Assembly: GCA_028751875.1 (NCBI GenBank)
Contig: CM054155.1
Span: 8,454,962 to 8,518,961, forward strand
Reading direction: 5' to 3'
DNA: 64,000 bases
Source of the DNA: Rapana venosa
Lineage: Eukaryota > Mollusca > Gastropoda > Neogastropoda > Muricidae
The notes below the pieces were generated by a model that did no database searches, had not been told where the DNA came from, and saw nothing but the letters and a program-made list of their open reading frames with translations. Positions 47,812 to 58,935 of the stretch are shown here, in pieces. The first letter of the stretch is position 1. Every line of letters starts with the position of its first letter. The position numbers and the translations under genes were made by a program.

Positions 47812-48115
47812 GAGCAGAGATGGAGATAGCACAGAGACTGAAGCCTACACCCACACCTGCACACTTGCTGTGAAGCAGGCAACTTCACGTGCAGTGCACA
47901 AGCTGCAGAACTGCACAGCCTTCCATCCAACCCAGCGTCAAGTCCTTCACTGATTGTCAGTGAGGAAAGGAGGGATGATCCATCATCACACACACACACC
48001 TTCCCCATAGGGCTTTGGTTCAAGCACAGGGCTGGAACTCCCTGCTGTGTACAGGATGGTTCCAGCTCACAGTGGCATGTGCATGGGTCCGATTAGCTTG
48101 CTGCAGACAGTTGTA
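47812..48115 (+). repeat. Fragment of the large repeat
   Basis: 'cttgctgtgaagcaggcaac', 'gtgcagtgcacaagctgcag', 'catccaacccagcgtcaag' and 'agggctttggttcaagcac' match copy B at about 30580-30830 nearly base for base. This is much closer than copy A's corrupted version. Confidence 0.88.
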
Positions 48116-48611
48116 GGATCAAGAACTTTCTTCCGCCTGGCTGGTGAATTGAATCGTTCGATCTTAAATGGCATATGCTTGGGGATGCTTTGTATAGATT
48201 AATTCTGAGAAAAGTTTTAGTAATAACTGGGCGACAGAAAAATGGAGAGTGTTATATCTGGTAACTGCATCATGTTTAAGAACTTTTGCTAGTAGTGATG
48301 TTGATATAGCAATATATGAATTGAATTATCATTGATTTAGATAGACATTTGAAATAGTTAATGCAATGATATGGACGTGGTTCTCTAAAATTTGTCAACA
48401 TTACTATGGTGGCAGAATCTTACATCATTAAAACTGTCTTTGTTTTCCTCGGCTCGTTCTTTAGATTTGCCCGTGGTAAGATTCTGCATATGTGACATTT
48501 GCCCACCATCAAGGGAAAACACTTTAATACATCATGTCCAGCATGTAAGAAAGGCTTGTTTTGTGTTGCCAATGACAAGTGATTTGAGAGAAAGATACCA
48601 CTAATAGTTTT
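48116..48611. other. Unassigned repeat-like spacer
   Basis: 48360-48560 resembles 49350-49535 (for example 'ttgtcaacattactat' against 'tgtcaatattactat', and 'gattctgcat' against 'gattttgcct'), so both are copies of an unnamed dispersed repeat. No coding signal. Confidence 0.55.
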
Positions 48612-48825
48612 TTTCTGATGAGACCATAAAACCAGGTCCTGCAAGCAATTTTCATTTTGTGCACTTAAAAGTACCCACGGTTAACAAGGGTTGTCCTGGA
48701 TTTAAATTGGAGACCAAAATCATATTTGCAGATGGCAAACTAAATTTATTGGGTGGCGCTGCTCTTGTGACGCGTGCTCTCTTTGGGAAGAGCATCCGAT
48801 TTCAATAAATCTGCTGTGATAATGT
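48612..48825 (+). repeat. SINE family B, 3' part
   Basis: It begins in the central block 'tctgatgagaccataaaacc'. It then runs 'gtgcacttaaaagtaccca', 'gggttgtcctgga', 'gggtggcgctgctcttgtg', 'gacgcgtgctctctt' and 'aaatctgctgtgataatg'. It ends where the pentanucleotide array starts. Confidence 0.85.
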
Positions 48826-49278
48826 GGGTACCTACACTACACTAACTACCAATACATACACTACAATCAATAAAATACACTACACTACTAATACATTACC
48901 ACTACACTACAATACAGTACAATACAATACACTACACTACAATACACTACACTACATACATTACAATACGCAACTTTACACTACACTACATTACTACATT
49001 CACTTCTACACATACAATTACACTACACTACACTACAATACACAACATACCACTTCACTACTCTCACTACACTTCAATACAATTTCACTGCACTACTCCA
49101 ACTACTCTCACTACACTAACACTTACAATTACACTACAATTACATACACTTTACTTACATACAATACAATACAACATACCTATCACTACACTACATACAC
49201 TTACATACACTACACTACACTACCACTACTATACACTACACTACACTCACTTACAATACAATACATTACAATACATTT
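48826..49278. repeat. Degenerate pentanucleotide array (ACACT/ATACA)n
   Basis: Units of CACTA, CAATA and CATTA follow the SINE-B tail for about 450 bp. Tails of this SINE type normally end in CAAATA-like short repeats, so the array probably expanded from the SINE's own tail. Confidence 0.92.
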
Positions 49279-49550
49279 GGTACCGACCTAATGTTAAGGC
49301 ATATTTATTTCTACATACAAGCAGGTGTTAAAAAAAGGTAATTTCGCGATTTTGACTGGACGTCTCTAACATGTGTCAATATTACTATTTACTACTACGT
49401 TATGAGATTCTTCACGAATCTCATAAAGAAAACTATTTTTGTTGTTTCTTTGCTAGAGCTCTGAGGTTCACTAATGGTGAGATTTTGCCTATGAACCTAT
49501 TTTTGATTCACCTTCACAGGAAAACAATCTAGTACGTTTCCTTATTTGTC
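49279..49550. other. Unassigned repeat-like spacer
   Basis: Contains the second copy of the unnamed repeat seen at 48360-48560. No gene. Confidence 0.5.
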
Positions 49551-49725
49551 TTTTATTTCGAAGAATAACGGAATTAAGCACTTATGTGCTTTTTTAAATC
49601 CAGTCCCCCGTGTGTATGCAATTTTTATCAATTTTGTCATCCGTCCCCACCGGCACACAATGGCCTACTCTTCCAAAAAGTGGAACAGGATTCAACGTGT
49701 GCGCAAGATGTTTTTGCGTTTCTTG
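49551..49725 (-). repeat. SINE family A, 3' half
   Basis: The complement of the tail ('acttatgtgcttttttaaat'), 'caccggcacacaatggcc' and 'gtgtgcgcaagatg' is present, and it ends before the central block. Confidence 0.88.
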
Positions 49726-49817
49726 TGTATTAGAGAGGTAAAGAGGATGCGATTCATTTTTGTTATGTATTGCCCATTGGCAAAGGATCCAAGTGAATGA
49801 AACAAACTGTATAGATA

Positions 49818-49928
49818 TATAATATTATATATATATATTTATATATATATATATAATATAGATATATATATATTTATATATATATTATATATATATTTAT
49901 AATATATATATATATATATTATTTATAT
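49818..49928. repeat. (TA)n microsatellite
   Basis: TA-rich tract with TTTA breaks. Confidence 0.95.
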
Positions 49929-50400
49929 ATGAATTACCACAAGGACAAATTAAAACCTTATCAGACATGCAAACAAGAAAGACAAAAATATAATTCCATA
50001 GCTGTTTATCTATTATAAGTCTTTGCCGCAGTGGTGAAATACTCTTTTCTTACTATACAACAGTACTTCATCGTATAACCTGCTGTGCTGGTGGGTGGAA
50101 AAAAAACCTCGTTGTTATTCCTCTCCAAGGCGTGCCTATGGCCAGTACAAGACTAAACCATCTGAATCTGAATCACTCCCTCCCCTCAGTCTCCTTTCTG
50201 TTTCATTTCTTTTCTTCTTTTTTTCGCTATTTTTTTGCCTCATCTGCTTTTTTTTTCTTTCTCGCTCTCTTTCTCTCTTTTTTTTTCGTGTTTTTTTTTT
50301 CTTCTTGTCTTTGCCTGCAAAGGTAACTAATGAACATGTGAGTTTCTAAAGATCTGGCGTCAGATTGGGTACTAGGGTCGATGCTTCCAACCTCCTCCAC
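49929..50400. other. Unassigned, T/C-rich spacer
   Basis: Pyrimidine-rich, no feature recognised. The Ser/Phe-rich frame is composition only. Confidence 0.55.
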
Positions 50401-50690
50401 CTTCCACACACACGTTACACACGCACACACACACTCACTTATCATGTAAGCACGCACGCACACGCAAACATACACACCACGCGCACACATACACACACAC
50501 GCCCCAAATCCAGACAACACTCACACCTCATCATTTCTCACACGCACACGCACACACACACATACACACACACGTACACGCGCGCACCACACACAACACA
50601 CACACACACACACACACGCATCAAACACACACACACACAACACACATATCACACACACACACCTAACATAAACACACACACACGCCTTCT
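50401..50690. repeat. CA-rich microsatellite region
   Basis: CACA repeats broken by CG, CAT and CAA. Corresponds in position and composition to the CA/TG-rich parts of the large repeat. Confidence 0.95.
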
Positions 50691-50786
50691 TCATACCCCC
50701 TCCCCCCTCTTTCCCTGGCTTTCTCCACCCTCCTCTGTCCTACACCCTTTCCAGTTTCGCCTTTATTTTCTCTCTTTTGCCACCCA

Positions 50787-50791
50787 GCTAA

Positions 50792-50857
<66 letters not shown>
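50787..50857. repeat. (GTT)n trinucleotide array
   Basis: More than twenty uninterrupted GTT units. Confidence 0.98.
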
Positions 50858-50859
<2 letters not shown>

Positions 50860-51075
50860 TCTGGGAGAACTTGTTGGATTACAGGACTGGACGCGCTCAA
50901 GGGAAAAATTAGGTTTAGAGCTGCTGGGATTTTGCTGACAGATCGGTTTTGCCTTGTGGGGGGTTTTGTGCTGGTTTTCTTTTTTTAGTTTTAATTTCTG
51001 TCAGGGTTGGGGGGGGGTTTCGAATCTGAGAATATGTCAGACTCTTCAAAGAAGATTTTTATTTTTTGGAGGACA
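50858..51075 (+). repeat. Diverged fragment of the large repeat
   Basis: 'ggactggacgcgctcaag' and 'ggaaaaattaggtttagagc' correspond to copy B's 'gactggacgtgcttgg' and 'gaaattagatttacagc' at 31170-31205. Confidence 0.6.
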
Positions 51076-51530
51076 GCAGAGAGGGTTAAGTTGTTTGAAA
51101 AATAGAGGGACATTTACAGATATAGATTTAGATGGGTTAAGTTGTTTTATAATCTGAGAGACATTTACAGAATATAGATATTGATGGTTATGTGTTTGTT
51201 AATCTGAAGAGGACATTTAAGAAATTAAGCTATTGAGTGGGTTAAGTTGTTTAATAAACACAGAGACATTTACAGATTAGAATGGGTTAAGTTGTTTGAT
51301 AAAACAGAGAGGACGTTTACAGATATATATATATTTATATAGAGAGAGAGAGGGTTAACTTGTTTGATAAACAGAGAGGCATTTACAGATATAGATATAG
51401 ATGGGTTAACCAGTTTAAAAAACAGAGAGGCATTCACGTGTATAGATATAGACAGGTTAACTAGTTTAATCAACAGAGAGGCATTCACATATATAGATAT
51501 AGACAGGTTCTATCTATCTATCTATCTGTC
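51076..51530. repeat. Minisatellite with unit of about 50-60 bp
   Basis: Each unit contains 'gggttaagttgttt', an 'aacagagaggcatttacag' variant and a GATATAGATATAGAT stretch. About seven units are seen, the last three most regular (51355-51515). Related single units appear near 52380, 52495, 52550 and 54480. Confidence 0.85.
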
Positions 51531-51534
51531 CCGT

Positions 51535-52370
51535 AGTCTGACGACCGTGGGGGCACCCTCAAAGACTCAGCAACCAGTTCCCTCCATTCCTCTCTCTGTT
51601 CTGCCTTTCTCGGGTTTGTTGAGGTTCTAGGACTTGTCCATTCATGATGTTATCCTCCCAGCTCTTCCTTGTATGCCTTTTTCTTCCTACTTGGACAGTG
51701 CCTTGCATAACTGTCTTTGTAATTCATTGGGATCTTGTGACATGCCCCATACCACTTAAGTTTACGGCTTTTTCACGGTCGTTTGTAGGTTCTCATAGGG
51801 TCCAAATGGTTTGCTGGATTCTGTTAGCACGCTTCGTTGCTTTTGTGTTCTTTTGTAGGAGATGCCAGGAGTCTACGGAAAGCAATCTCATTCCAATGCT
51901 GTACTACTTCTATCCAAATCTGCAGTATGGGTCATTGTTTCCACATGGCATACAGAAATATGGGATATGACAGTGAGGCGCATTAGTCCTGATCTTGGAG
52001 ATAAGTGAGATATTCTTGTCTCTCCAGAAGGTGTTTAGTTTTGCACAAAGCTGTTATTGTCTGTGCCAGTCCTGCATACTTATTCTGGCTTGGATCCCTG
52101 GTCGGAACAATGGCTCCAGGGGGTACTTGAAGCTTTGAAACTGTTCCTGCTTCTGGTCATTAATCTGATTTAGTGGATAATGCCGTTGGTGTTATTAGTC
52201 ATCTGTTTGGTCTTATTCTGCTCTGTTTCCATGCCGTATGTTTTGGTGGCAATTTATCCAAGTGTTCTGTTAGGATGGGCAAGATCTTTTTTGATCATGC
52301 TTTTCCCATCAATGTCATAGACGAAGCGGAGGTTTGTGATCGTTCTGCCACCATTTGCTGACTGAGAAGG
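51535..52370 (-). pseudogene. RTE-like LINE reverse-transcriptase C-terminal fragment
   Basis: On the minus strand, in broken frames, 'FVYDIDGKSMIK' lies at the upstream end and a decayed thumb region ('ISVYACGN'-like) follows. Near 51780 'KLKWYGACHKIP' or, in the next frame, 'GMGHVTRSQ' is recognisable. Then come 'KTVMQGTVQVGRKR', 'RKSWEDNI' and the end 'RNGGNWLLSL'. These correspond to 'KRRKLKWFGH', 'KTVLQGMVEGARR' and 'RKSWISNIKEW' in the intact RTE-like frame at 7950-9540, but the element is clearly another subfamily. Several stops. Present again at 54590-55360. Confidence 0.8.
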
Positions 52371-53224
52371 TTTATCTTGTTTAATCAACAGATTCAAATT
52401 AATTTCAGAATTATATAGTTAGACTAATGTAACTAATGTAATTAAAATTTAAACATTCACGTATATAAATTTGGAAAATACTAACTAGTTCAATAAACAG
52501 ATTAACCTAGGTTACAGATGTAAACTCATGAAATAAGGTATACTAGTGTGATAAACAGAGAGACATTATTTTACAGATGCAGCGTCTTCATATGACAGAC
52601 ATACAATAGCTTGCTGTCTGAGCATTTACCAAGAAGTAAAACAACTAGTCCCATTTCTTTGAGTTACTGTAGAGGTGTAGACAAGACTGCATGGGATGAA
52701 GAAACTTCAGACAAAATAATAAAAAAGACGAATTGTTTTTTACTTGATGAAGTCTGTGTTGGAAAGTAGTTTAACAGCGGCAATATTTTGGGAGTCGAAA
52801 ACATTGACCTTATTCACAACAGATAATGTGTTTTTGCTCTAATGGGGAATCGCACAGACTTGCTAAAAGAATATTAATGTTCAGTTTGAAAAGGTGAGAG
52901 CATATACTGTGGAAAAATCTGGTCATTTTAACTTTATATGCACCCTGTGCACTTCGGTAATCTTCTGTGATTAATAAGATATTGGGGTTAAAGAAATTGA
53001 GCATTGTTAACATGTCATTATCGGATGCCATTTGATCTTTGCTTAGTACATTAAAAACATTAGTTGATCAATTAAATGTTAGTGCAGATTAGTTAATTCT
53101 GCTTACTTATTAAAATCGCTGGTGTGTTTGTGAGACTTGTAGAAAAGGCGCTATGGGTAAATTCAATTTTTTTTTAATTCTTATTTTGCTAATCAGCATG
53201 ACTAGATTTCTTGATTTGGGGCAT
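52371..53224. other. Unassigned spacer (first copy of duplicated segment)
   Basis: AT-rich, no gene recognised. Starts with degenerate units of the 51-kb minisatellite. Repeated in corrupted form at about 55365-55970. Confidence 0.6.
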
Positions 53225-53940
53225 GGGAATCAGTGGACTGTTGTCTGGCGTTATTCTTCTATGTACATCTACACACTGGTACCTTGATCTTTCCCCCATC
53301 TCCTCTGCTGCCGCGTTCTCCACTGATCCCTCTCTAAACCACAGACAGGCTGACAGCAGGGATGTACTACACTGTGATAGCAGTTGAAGTGAAGTGAAGG
53401 AGGCTAGCCCTCTGTCTGTCTGTCTGTCTGTCTGACTGTCTGCCCGTCTGTCTGTCTGTCTGTCTGTCTGTCTTGGTCAGAGCGTGGGGAAATTGACGGG
53501 ATTCAAACTGATCCCTGCCTCTGATGGCGGGCCAAGCCAGGCATCAGGGGGGATAATTCACCTATTTGATTTGCTCTGACTGTGCCCAGGCTTGTATTCC
53601 CCCTACGCTTTTAACTGGGGATGGAGTCAGGGGAAAAACAACGTTGAAAGCTACCATTCCAGACTAGTATTTGCTTTGGCTGTCTCTCCTTGATGATCCT
53701 TGAGTTTGTCACCCAAAAGGTGACAGGGATTTTTGGGACAGCCTGATAAAAGACCTAGTTTCATACAGAAGTGCGATGTGCTGGGCCTGGCTTGTCAGGC
53801 GCTTAACGGCCGGCAGTAAACACATTTTCGCTTATATCTCAGACAACGATAGTTGTTGACTGAGCGTTTGAAGAAGAAGAAGAAGAAGAAGAAAGAAGAA
53901 GAAGAAAGAAGAAAAGAAGAAGAAGTAAGAAGAAAAACAA
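53225..53940 (+). repeat. Module M with hairpin end and (GAA)n tail
   Basis: Standard M blocks run from 'ggcatgggaatcagtgg' through the CTGT array (53413-53473) and 'gggattcaaactgatccct'. They continue to 'gcctggcttgtcaggcgc' (53786-53803), 'aaacacattttcgcttatat' and 'cagacaacgatagttgttg', ending in (GAA)n (53868-53935). Confidence 0.88.
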
Positions 53941-54475
53941 CAAAAAACTCAACAACAACAACACAAGACCCTATGTTTCCCCATTATCAATTTCTTCTTT
54001 CTTAAACAATAATCCTGGATTAATTGGAAGGAATTTTGTTTGTTTGTTTGTGTGTTTGTTTTGCTTGCTTTTTGTTTGTTTTTGTCGGGTTGTGTGATAC
54101 TTAGTTTTGGACACTGGACTACCTACCTTTTACCTACACCTTGTAAGAAGGGAGGCAGCAGGAGAAAAACTGTAAATATATCAGAGGTCAGAAAGATGGA
54201 ATCAAAGCACCTAATAACAAGGGCCGCCACTTCCTTCCTTCATTCAGCTGCCCAGTGTGGCAACAGACCATGCCCCACATGCATACGCCTCTGCAGTCTG
54301 TCTCCAGAGAGCTCTACAAACTGGAGCAGTTTCTTACCTCCATGATACTCGGTTTGCAGTTAACCTGGCCTGGACACGTCAGCTAAGTGCTAGGCCTACA
54401 TAAAATTGGTTGTTATGTTGTTAAAATGTTTTTATGTTGTGATAAATGTATTTTGTGTTGAGATTGTCTGATGGG
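53941..54475. other. Unassigned stretch after module M
   Basis: Contains a TTTG repeat (54033-54060) and a 101-codon plus-strand frame at 54040-54345 without recognisable domains ('KKGGSRRKTVNISEVRK' then Cys/Ser-rich). The corrupted second copy is at 57240-57780. No host gene can be supported. Confidence 0.45.
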
Positions 54476-54589
54476 TTAACAGTTTAAAAACAGAGAGGCA
54501 TTCACGTGTATGATATAGACGGTTTAAACTGTTTAATAACAGGAGGCTTAAATTTTATTAGATAAGACAGGTTTATCTTTCTATCTTCT

Positions 54590-55360
54590 GCCCGTAGTTG
54601 CGACCGTGGGGGCATCAAAGACAGAAAACCATTTCCCCTCCTTTCCCTTTCTCTGTTCTGCCTTTCTCGGGTTTTTGTTGAGTTTGGCCTGTCCTTTCCC
54701 CTGATTTACCCTCCCAGTTTTTCCTTGGTTGCCTTTTTTTCCTTTTGGGGACAGTCCCTTTGCAAACTGTCTTTGAAATTCCCTTGGGATCTTGTGTCCC
54801 CAATACCACTTAAGTTTACGCTTTTTCACGTCGTTTGAAGGTTCTCATAGGGTCAATGGTTTGCTGGTTTCTTTAGCACGCTTCGTTGCTTTGGGGTTCT
54901 TTGTAGGAGATCCCAAGGAGTCTCGAAAGCATCTATTCCATCCCTGTACTCTTCTTCCAAATCTGCAGTTGGGCCCATGTTCCCACAGGCTACAAAAATA
55001 TGGATATGACAAGGGGGCGCAATTTGTCTGATCTTGGGTAAGTGGATATTTTTTCTCTCCAGAGGTGTTTAGTTTTTACAAAATGTTATTGTCTGTGCCC
55101 GTCCTGCATACTATTCTGGGTTGGATCCTGGGCGGAACAATGGTCCCCGGTATTGAAGTTTGAACTGTTTTCCGTTCTTGGGCATTAATTGATTAGTGGA
55201 AAAGCCGTTGGTGTTATTGTCTCGTTTGTCTTTCTGCCTGTTTCCATGCCGTTTTTTTGGGGGCCTTTTTCAAGTGTTTGTTAGGTGGCAAGTCTTTTTT
55301 GATCCTGTTTCCATCAATTATTGCGACGGGGTTTGTGATCGTTCTGCCCCCCTTTTCTGA
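54590..55360 (-). pseudogene. RTE-like LINE fragment, second copy
   Basis: The minus-strand frame at 54581-54829 reads 'KKRKLKWYWGHKIPRE', 'KGLSPKGKKGNQGK' and a Lys-rich end, matching the first copy at 51535-51790 with additional damage. Confidence 0.75.
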
Positions 55361-55974
55361 CTAAAGGTTACTGTTTAATAAAAGATTCAAATTAATTCAG
55401 ATAAAATGTTAGACAATGTAACTAATGTAATTAAAATTAACATTCACGTATTAAATTGGAAAATCTAACTGTTCAAAAAAAGATACAGTTACAGATGTAA
55501 AACCCCGAAAAAAAAGGTTTTCTGTTTGAAAACGAGAGACATTAATTTAAGATGCAGCGTTTATATGACAGCAACAAAGTGCTGCGAGCTTTTCCCAAGA
55601 AAAAACAAGCCCCTTTCTTTGATTTACTGTAGGGTGTAGCCCAGACTCTTTGGGATGAAGAAAACTCAGACAAATAAAAAAAAGCAAAATTGTTTTTTTT
55701 TTAAAATTTGGTGGAAAGTGTTTTAACACGGCAATATTTTGGGAGTCGAAACATTGACCAAATTCACAACAGTTGTGTTTTTGCTTAGGGGGGGAATTGC
55801 ACAGATTTGGGCTAAAGAAATTAAGCAGTTGAAAGGGAGGCTTACTGGAAAATCGTATTTAAACTTATGCACCCTGTGCACTTCGGTAATCTTCTGGATA
55901 AAAAAAAATTGGGGTTAAGAAAAGGCATTGTTAAATGTCATTTGGGCCCCTTTGATCTTTGTTAGTACATTTAA

Positions 55975-56510
55975 AAAATTTTGTTTAAAATTTTTTTGGG
56001 GAAAATTTTTCTTTAAAAATTTTTTTTCCCCTTTTAAAAACCTAATTTTATTTTTTTTAAATTTTTAAAAGGGGTGACTTTTCCCCGATTTGGGGGGGGA
56101 ATTTTTTTGGGGGGGGGTTTTTTTTTACACCCCCCCCCATTCCCCCCTTTTTTGGCCTTTTAATTTTCCCCTTTCCCGACATACAAAATTCTACCTTATC
56201 AAAATAATAAGGGGGTTCCCTTTCTTTTTTTTTTTCATTTTTCCCTCTTGCTTTGGTTTTTTAAAAAATAAAAAAACATTCAAACCCCCCCTTTCCCCCA
56301 TTTAAAAAAACACCATTTATTTCCTTACTTCCCATTTTTTCCCCCCCCTTTTCTATACAAAAAAAAAACTTAAATTCCTTTTCAATTATTTCTTTCCCCC
56401 CAAAAACCTTTTTTTTTCCCCCAAAATAAAAAATTTTTTCCCCCTTTAAAACCTTTTCTTTCCCCCCCCCCCCCCCCCCCCCCAAAAAACCCCCCCAAAA
56501 CCCAAATTTT

Positions 56511-56556
<46 letters not shown>

Positions 56557-56740
56557 CCCAAAACCCAAAAACCCCCCCCCCCCCCCCCCCCCCCCCTTTT
56601 TTTTAAACAAAATTTTATTAATTTTTTTTTTTTTTTTTTTTCCCTTTTTTTTTTTTTTTTTGGGGGTCCTCCTTTTCCTCAACCTTTGAAAGGGGGGCGG
56701 GGAAAAACTTAAAATACCCAAAAAGAAAGGGCAAAAAAAC
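55975..56740. other. Homopolymer-dominated corrupted sequence
   Basis: Long runs of T, C, G and A (for example C at 56465-56483 and 56572-56596, A at 56517-56554) with no recognisable content. Gly-, Phe- and Lys-rich frames are artefacts. Confidence 0.85.
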
Positions 56741-57785
56741 TGTCTGTCTTTTGGGCGTCTGTTTGGTAAGAGCGGGGGGGAAATTGACGGGATTCAAACT
56801 GCCCCGCCCTTTTGATGGGGGGCCCAAAGGGCCAGGTTCGGGGGGGATAATTCACCTATTTGATTTGCTCTGACTGTGCCCAGGCTTTGTTTTCCCCTAC
56901 GCTTTTCGGGGGGGATGGGGGCGGGAAAAAAAAACAACTTTAAAAGTTACCTTTTCCGGGACTGTATTTGCTTTGGCTGTCTTTTGATGACCTTGAGTTT
57001 GTCCCCAAAAGGTAAACGGGGTTTTTTTGGGGACACCCTGTTTAAAAGACCTAGTTTCATAAGAATTTGCGATGTGTTTGGCCTGGCTTGTCAGGCGCTT
57101 AAGGGCCCGGCATTTAAAACACATTTTCGCTTATATCCGACAACGATAGTTTTTTCCCCTTGAGCGTTTGAAGAAGAAGAAGAAGAAGAAGAAAAGAAGA
57201 AAAAAGAAAAAAAGAAAAAGGAAAAAGAAAAAAACAAAAAAAAACCAACAAAAACAAAAAACAAGCCCCTTTTTTCCCCCATTATCAATTTCTTTTTTCC
57301 CTTAAACAAAATCCGGGATTAATTGGAAGGAAATTTTGTTTGTTTGTTTGTTTGTTTGTTTTGCTTGCTTTTTGTTTGTTTTTGTGGGGTTTTGTTTTTT
57401 GGGATACTTATTTTGGGGGGACACTGGATACCTATTTTTTACCTAAAACCTTTAAGAAGGGAGGCGAAAGGAGAAAAACTGTAAAAATATCAGGGGAAAA
57501 AAAAGAGGAATCAAAGCAAAAATAAAAGGGCCCCCCCATTTCCCTTCCTTCTTTCACTGCCCGTTTTGGCAACAGACCTGCCCCCATGCATCCGCCTTTT
57601 CAGTCTGTCTCCAGAGAGCCCCTACAAACTGGAGCAGTTTCTTCCCTCCTGTTTCCCCCGGTTTTGCATTTAAACCCGGGGCCCCGGCAGTCGGGCTAAG
57701 TGAAAAAGGCCTAAAAAAAAGGGTTGTTATGTTTTTAAAATGTTTTTATGTTGTGAAAATTTTTTGTGTTGAGATTGTCCCGCTT

Positions 57786-58182
57786 GAAAAGTGGGGAATA
57801 TAAAAACCTGAACTTTTTTTTAAAAGATAAATTTTTGAAGTCGGATTTCGGCTGTTATGGCGAATTTCTAAAAAAACAGAAATTTATACGCAAATTTTAC
57901 CCCGTGTATTTTCCTTTTCCACAGTGTTTCCCCAGATGAGATAAATTGAGTCGAGTGCCCCTTCTGGGTGCCCCCCAGGGTGTAAAAAGGGGGGTTCGCA
58001 CAACGGGCAAAAACCCGACGCAACATAAATTTAAACTGGGCCCTCGGAATAATAAATCTCATCGCGCAGAGCGCAGCTTTAAATTCTCCCTTTGGGCTTC
58101 ATGAACAACTAAAAACCTGCTCTTTCACTTTTATAGTTGCAGTTTTTCCCCAGTTTTTCAGTTGTTTAAAACACATCATTAG
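57786..58182. other. Unassigned, corrupted spacer
   Basis: No feature recognised. Partly homopolymeric. Confidence 0.5.
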
Positions 58183-58362
58183 ATGACGGGTTTGAATCCA
58201 CAAATTTTACACGGGGTTTGCGTAGCATGCACCCGAGAAAGGCCCACACTCATAAACGCCCCGGGGAACAGTAAATTTTTTTTTAAACGGCATATACACG
58301 GAAACGGGATGTAAAAAATAAAATGAGTGTTATTCCTTTATCCTCAAAAAAAAGAATAATTT
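58183..58362 (+). repeat. SINE family A, degraded copy
   Basis: B-box region 'gacgggtttgaatcc', a shortened body, 'cggcatatacacggaaacgg' and the tail 'gggatgtaaaaaataaaatg' followed by 'ttatcctcaa'. Homopolymer damage is present. Confidence 0.75.
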
Positions 58363-58424
58363 TTTTTTTTACAAAATTACTTTAAAAGGGAAGATAGAAA
58401 ACACAAATTGCCCTTTTTAGTTTT

Positions 58425-58935
58425 GGATGGATGGGTTTGGTCTAGAGGTTTAGGGCCCCTTTGTCTGGGAAACCCGGAAAAGTTGGGTTTTGAAGGGGTA
58501 CGGGGGTTCGTCCCCCGTTGGTCCGGGAAAATTTTTCCCCCCATCCTTTTAGACCATGGGGTGGGGGTTTCTGGGCGCTAGTCTTTGGGGAATTGAGACG
58601 TTTAAAAACCCAAAGGGGTTCCCGATTTTTACACGAAAATTATTTAGGCCTTTAAAAAAACCCCACGGCAAAAAGGAAGTTTGTCCCTGGCCAAAATTCT
58701 TAAAAAAAAAGCCCTCTGATGGGGAAAATTTTAAAACGCTGCAGAAAAAAAAAAAAAAAGGGGGGGAAAGGGTGGGCGCGCTAAGTGGGCGACGCGTTCT
58801 CCCTCCCCCCGGGGAGACCCACCCCGGGTTTTTCCGGAAGAAATCTGCCGTGACTTAAAGTGGTATAAAAATAAAATTTTGAGCGCTTTGATTTGTTTGG
58901 TTTTTTTAAAAAGTTTCCCAGCGTATATAAATTCC
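58425..58935 (+). repeat. SINE family B, degraded full-length copy
   Basis: Head 'tttggtctagaggttt' (A box), 'tttagaccatggggtggg', central block 'attgagacgtttaaaaacc', 'gtttgtccctggccaaaatt', 'agtgggcgacgcgttctcc' and the end 'gaaatctgccgtgacttaaa'. Same order as the copy at 36262-36670. Some blocks keep more of the consensus-like wording, for example the GCGACGCG segment. Confidence 0.8.

Larger units (their letters stand above)
54476..57785 (+). repeat. Second, corrupted copy of segment 51410-54475
   Basis: Block order is the same as in 51410-54475. It runs minisatellite unit (54480), RTE fragment (54590-55360), 'gcaccctgtgcacttcggta' (55870 against 52940), module M (56740-57220) with (GAA)n, and the 54040-54345 frame region (57330-57665). 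Many single bases are dropped or turned into homopolymers, and 55975-56740 is inflated to A, C and T runs where the first copy has less than 200 bp. It is either a tandem duplication or an allelic/assembly duplicate. Confidence 0.85.

Noticed and set aside
48826..49278. Telomere-like repeat
   Set aside because: Units are variable CACTA/CAATA pentamers, not TTAGGG or another known telomere unit, and they begin at a SINE tail.
54040..54345. 101-codon frame as a conserved gene because it appears again at 57.3-57.6 kb
   Set aside because: The second occurrence is part of the corrupted duplicate of the whole segment, so it is not independent conservation. No domain was recognised.
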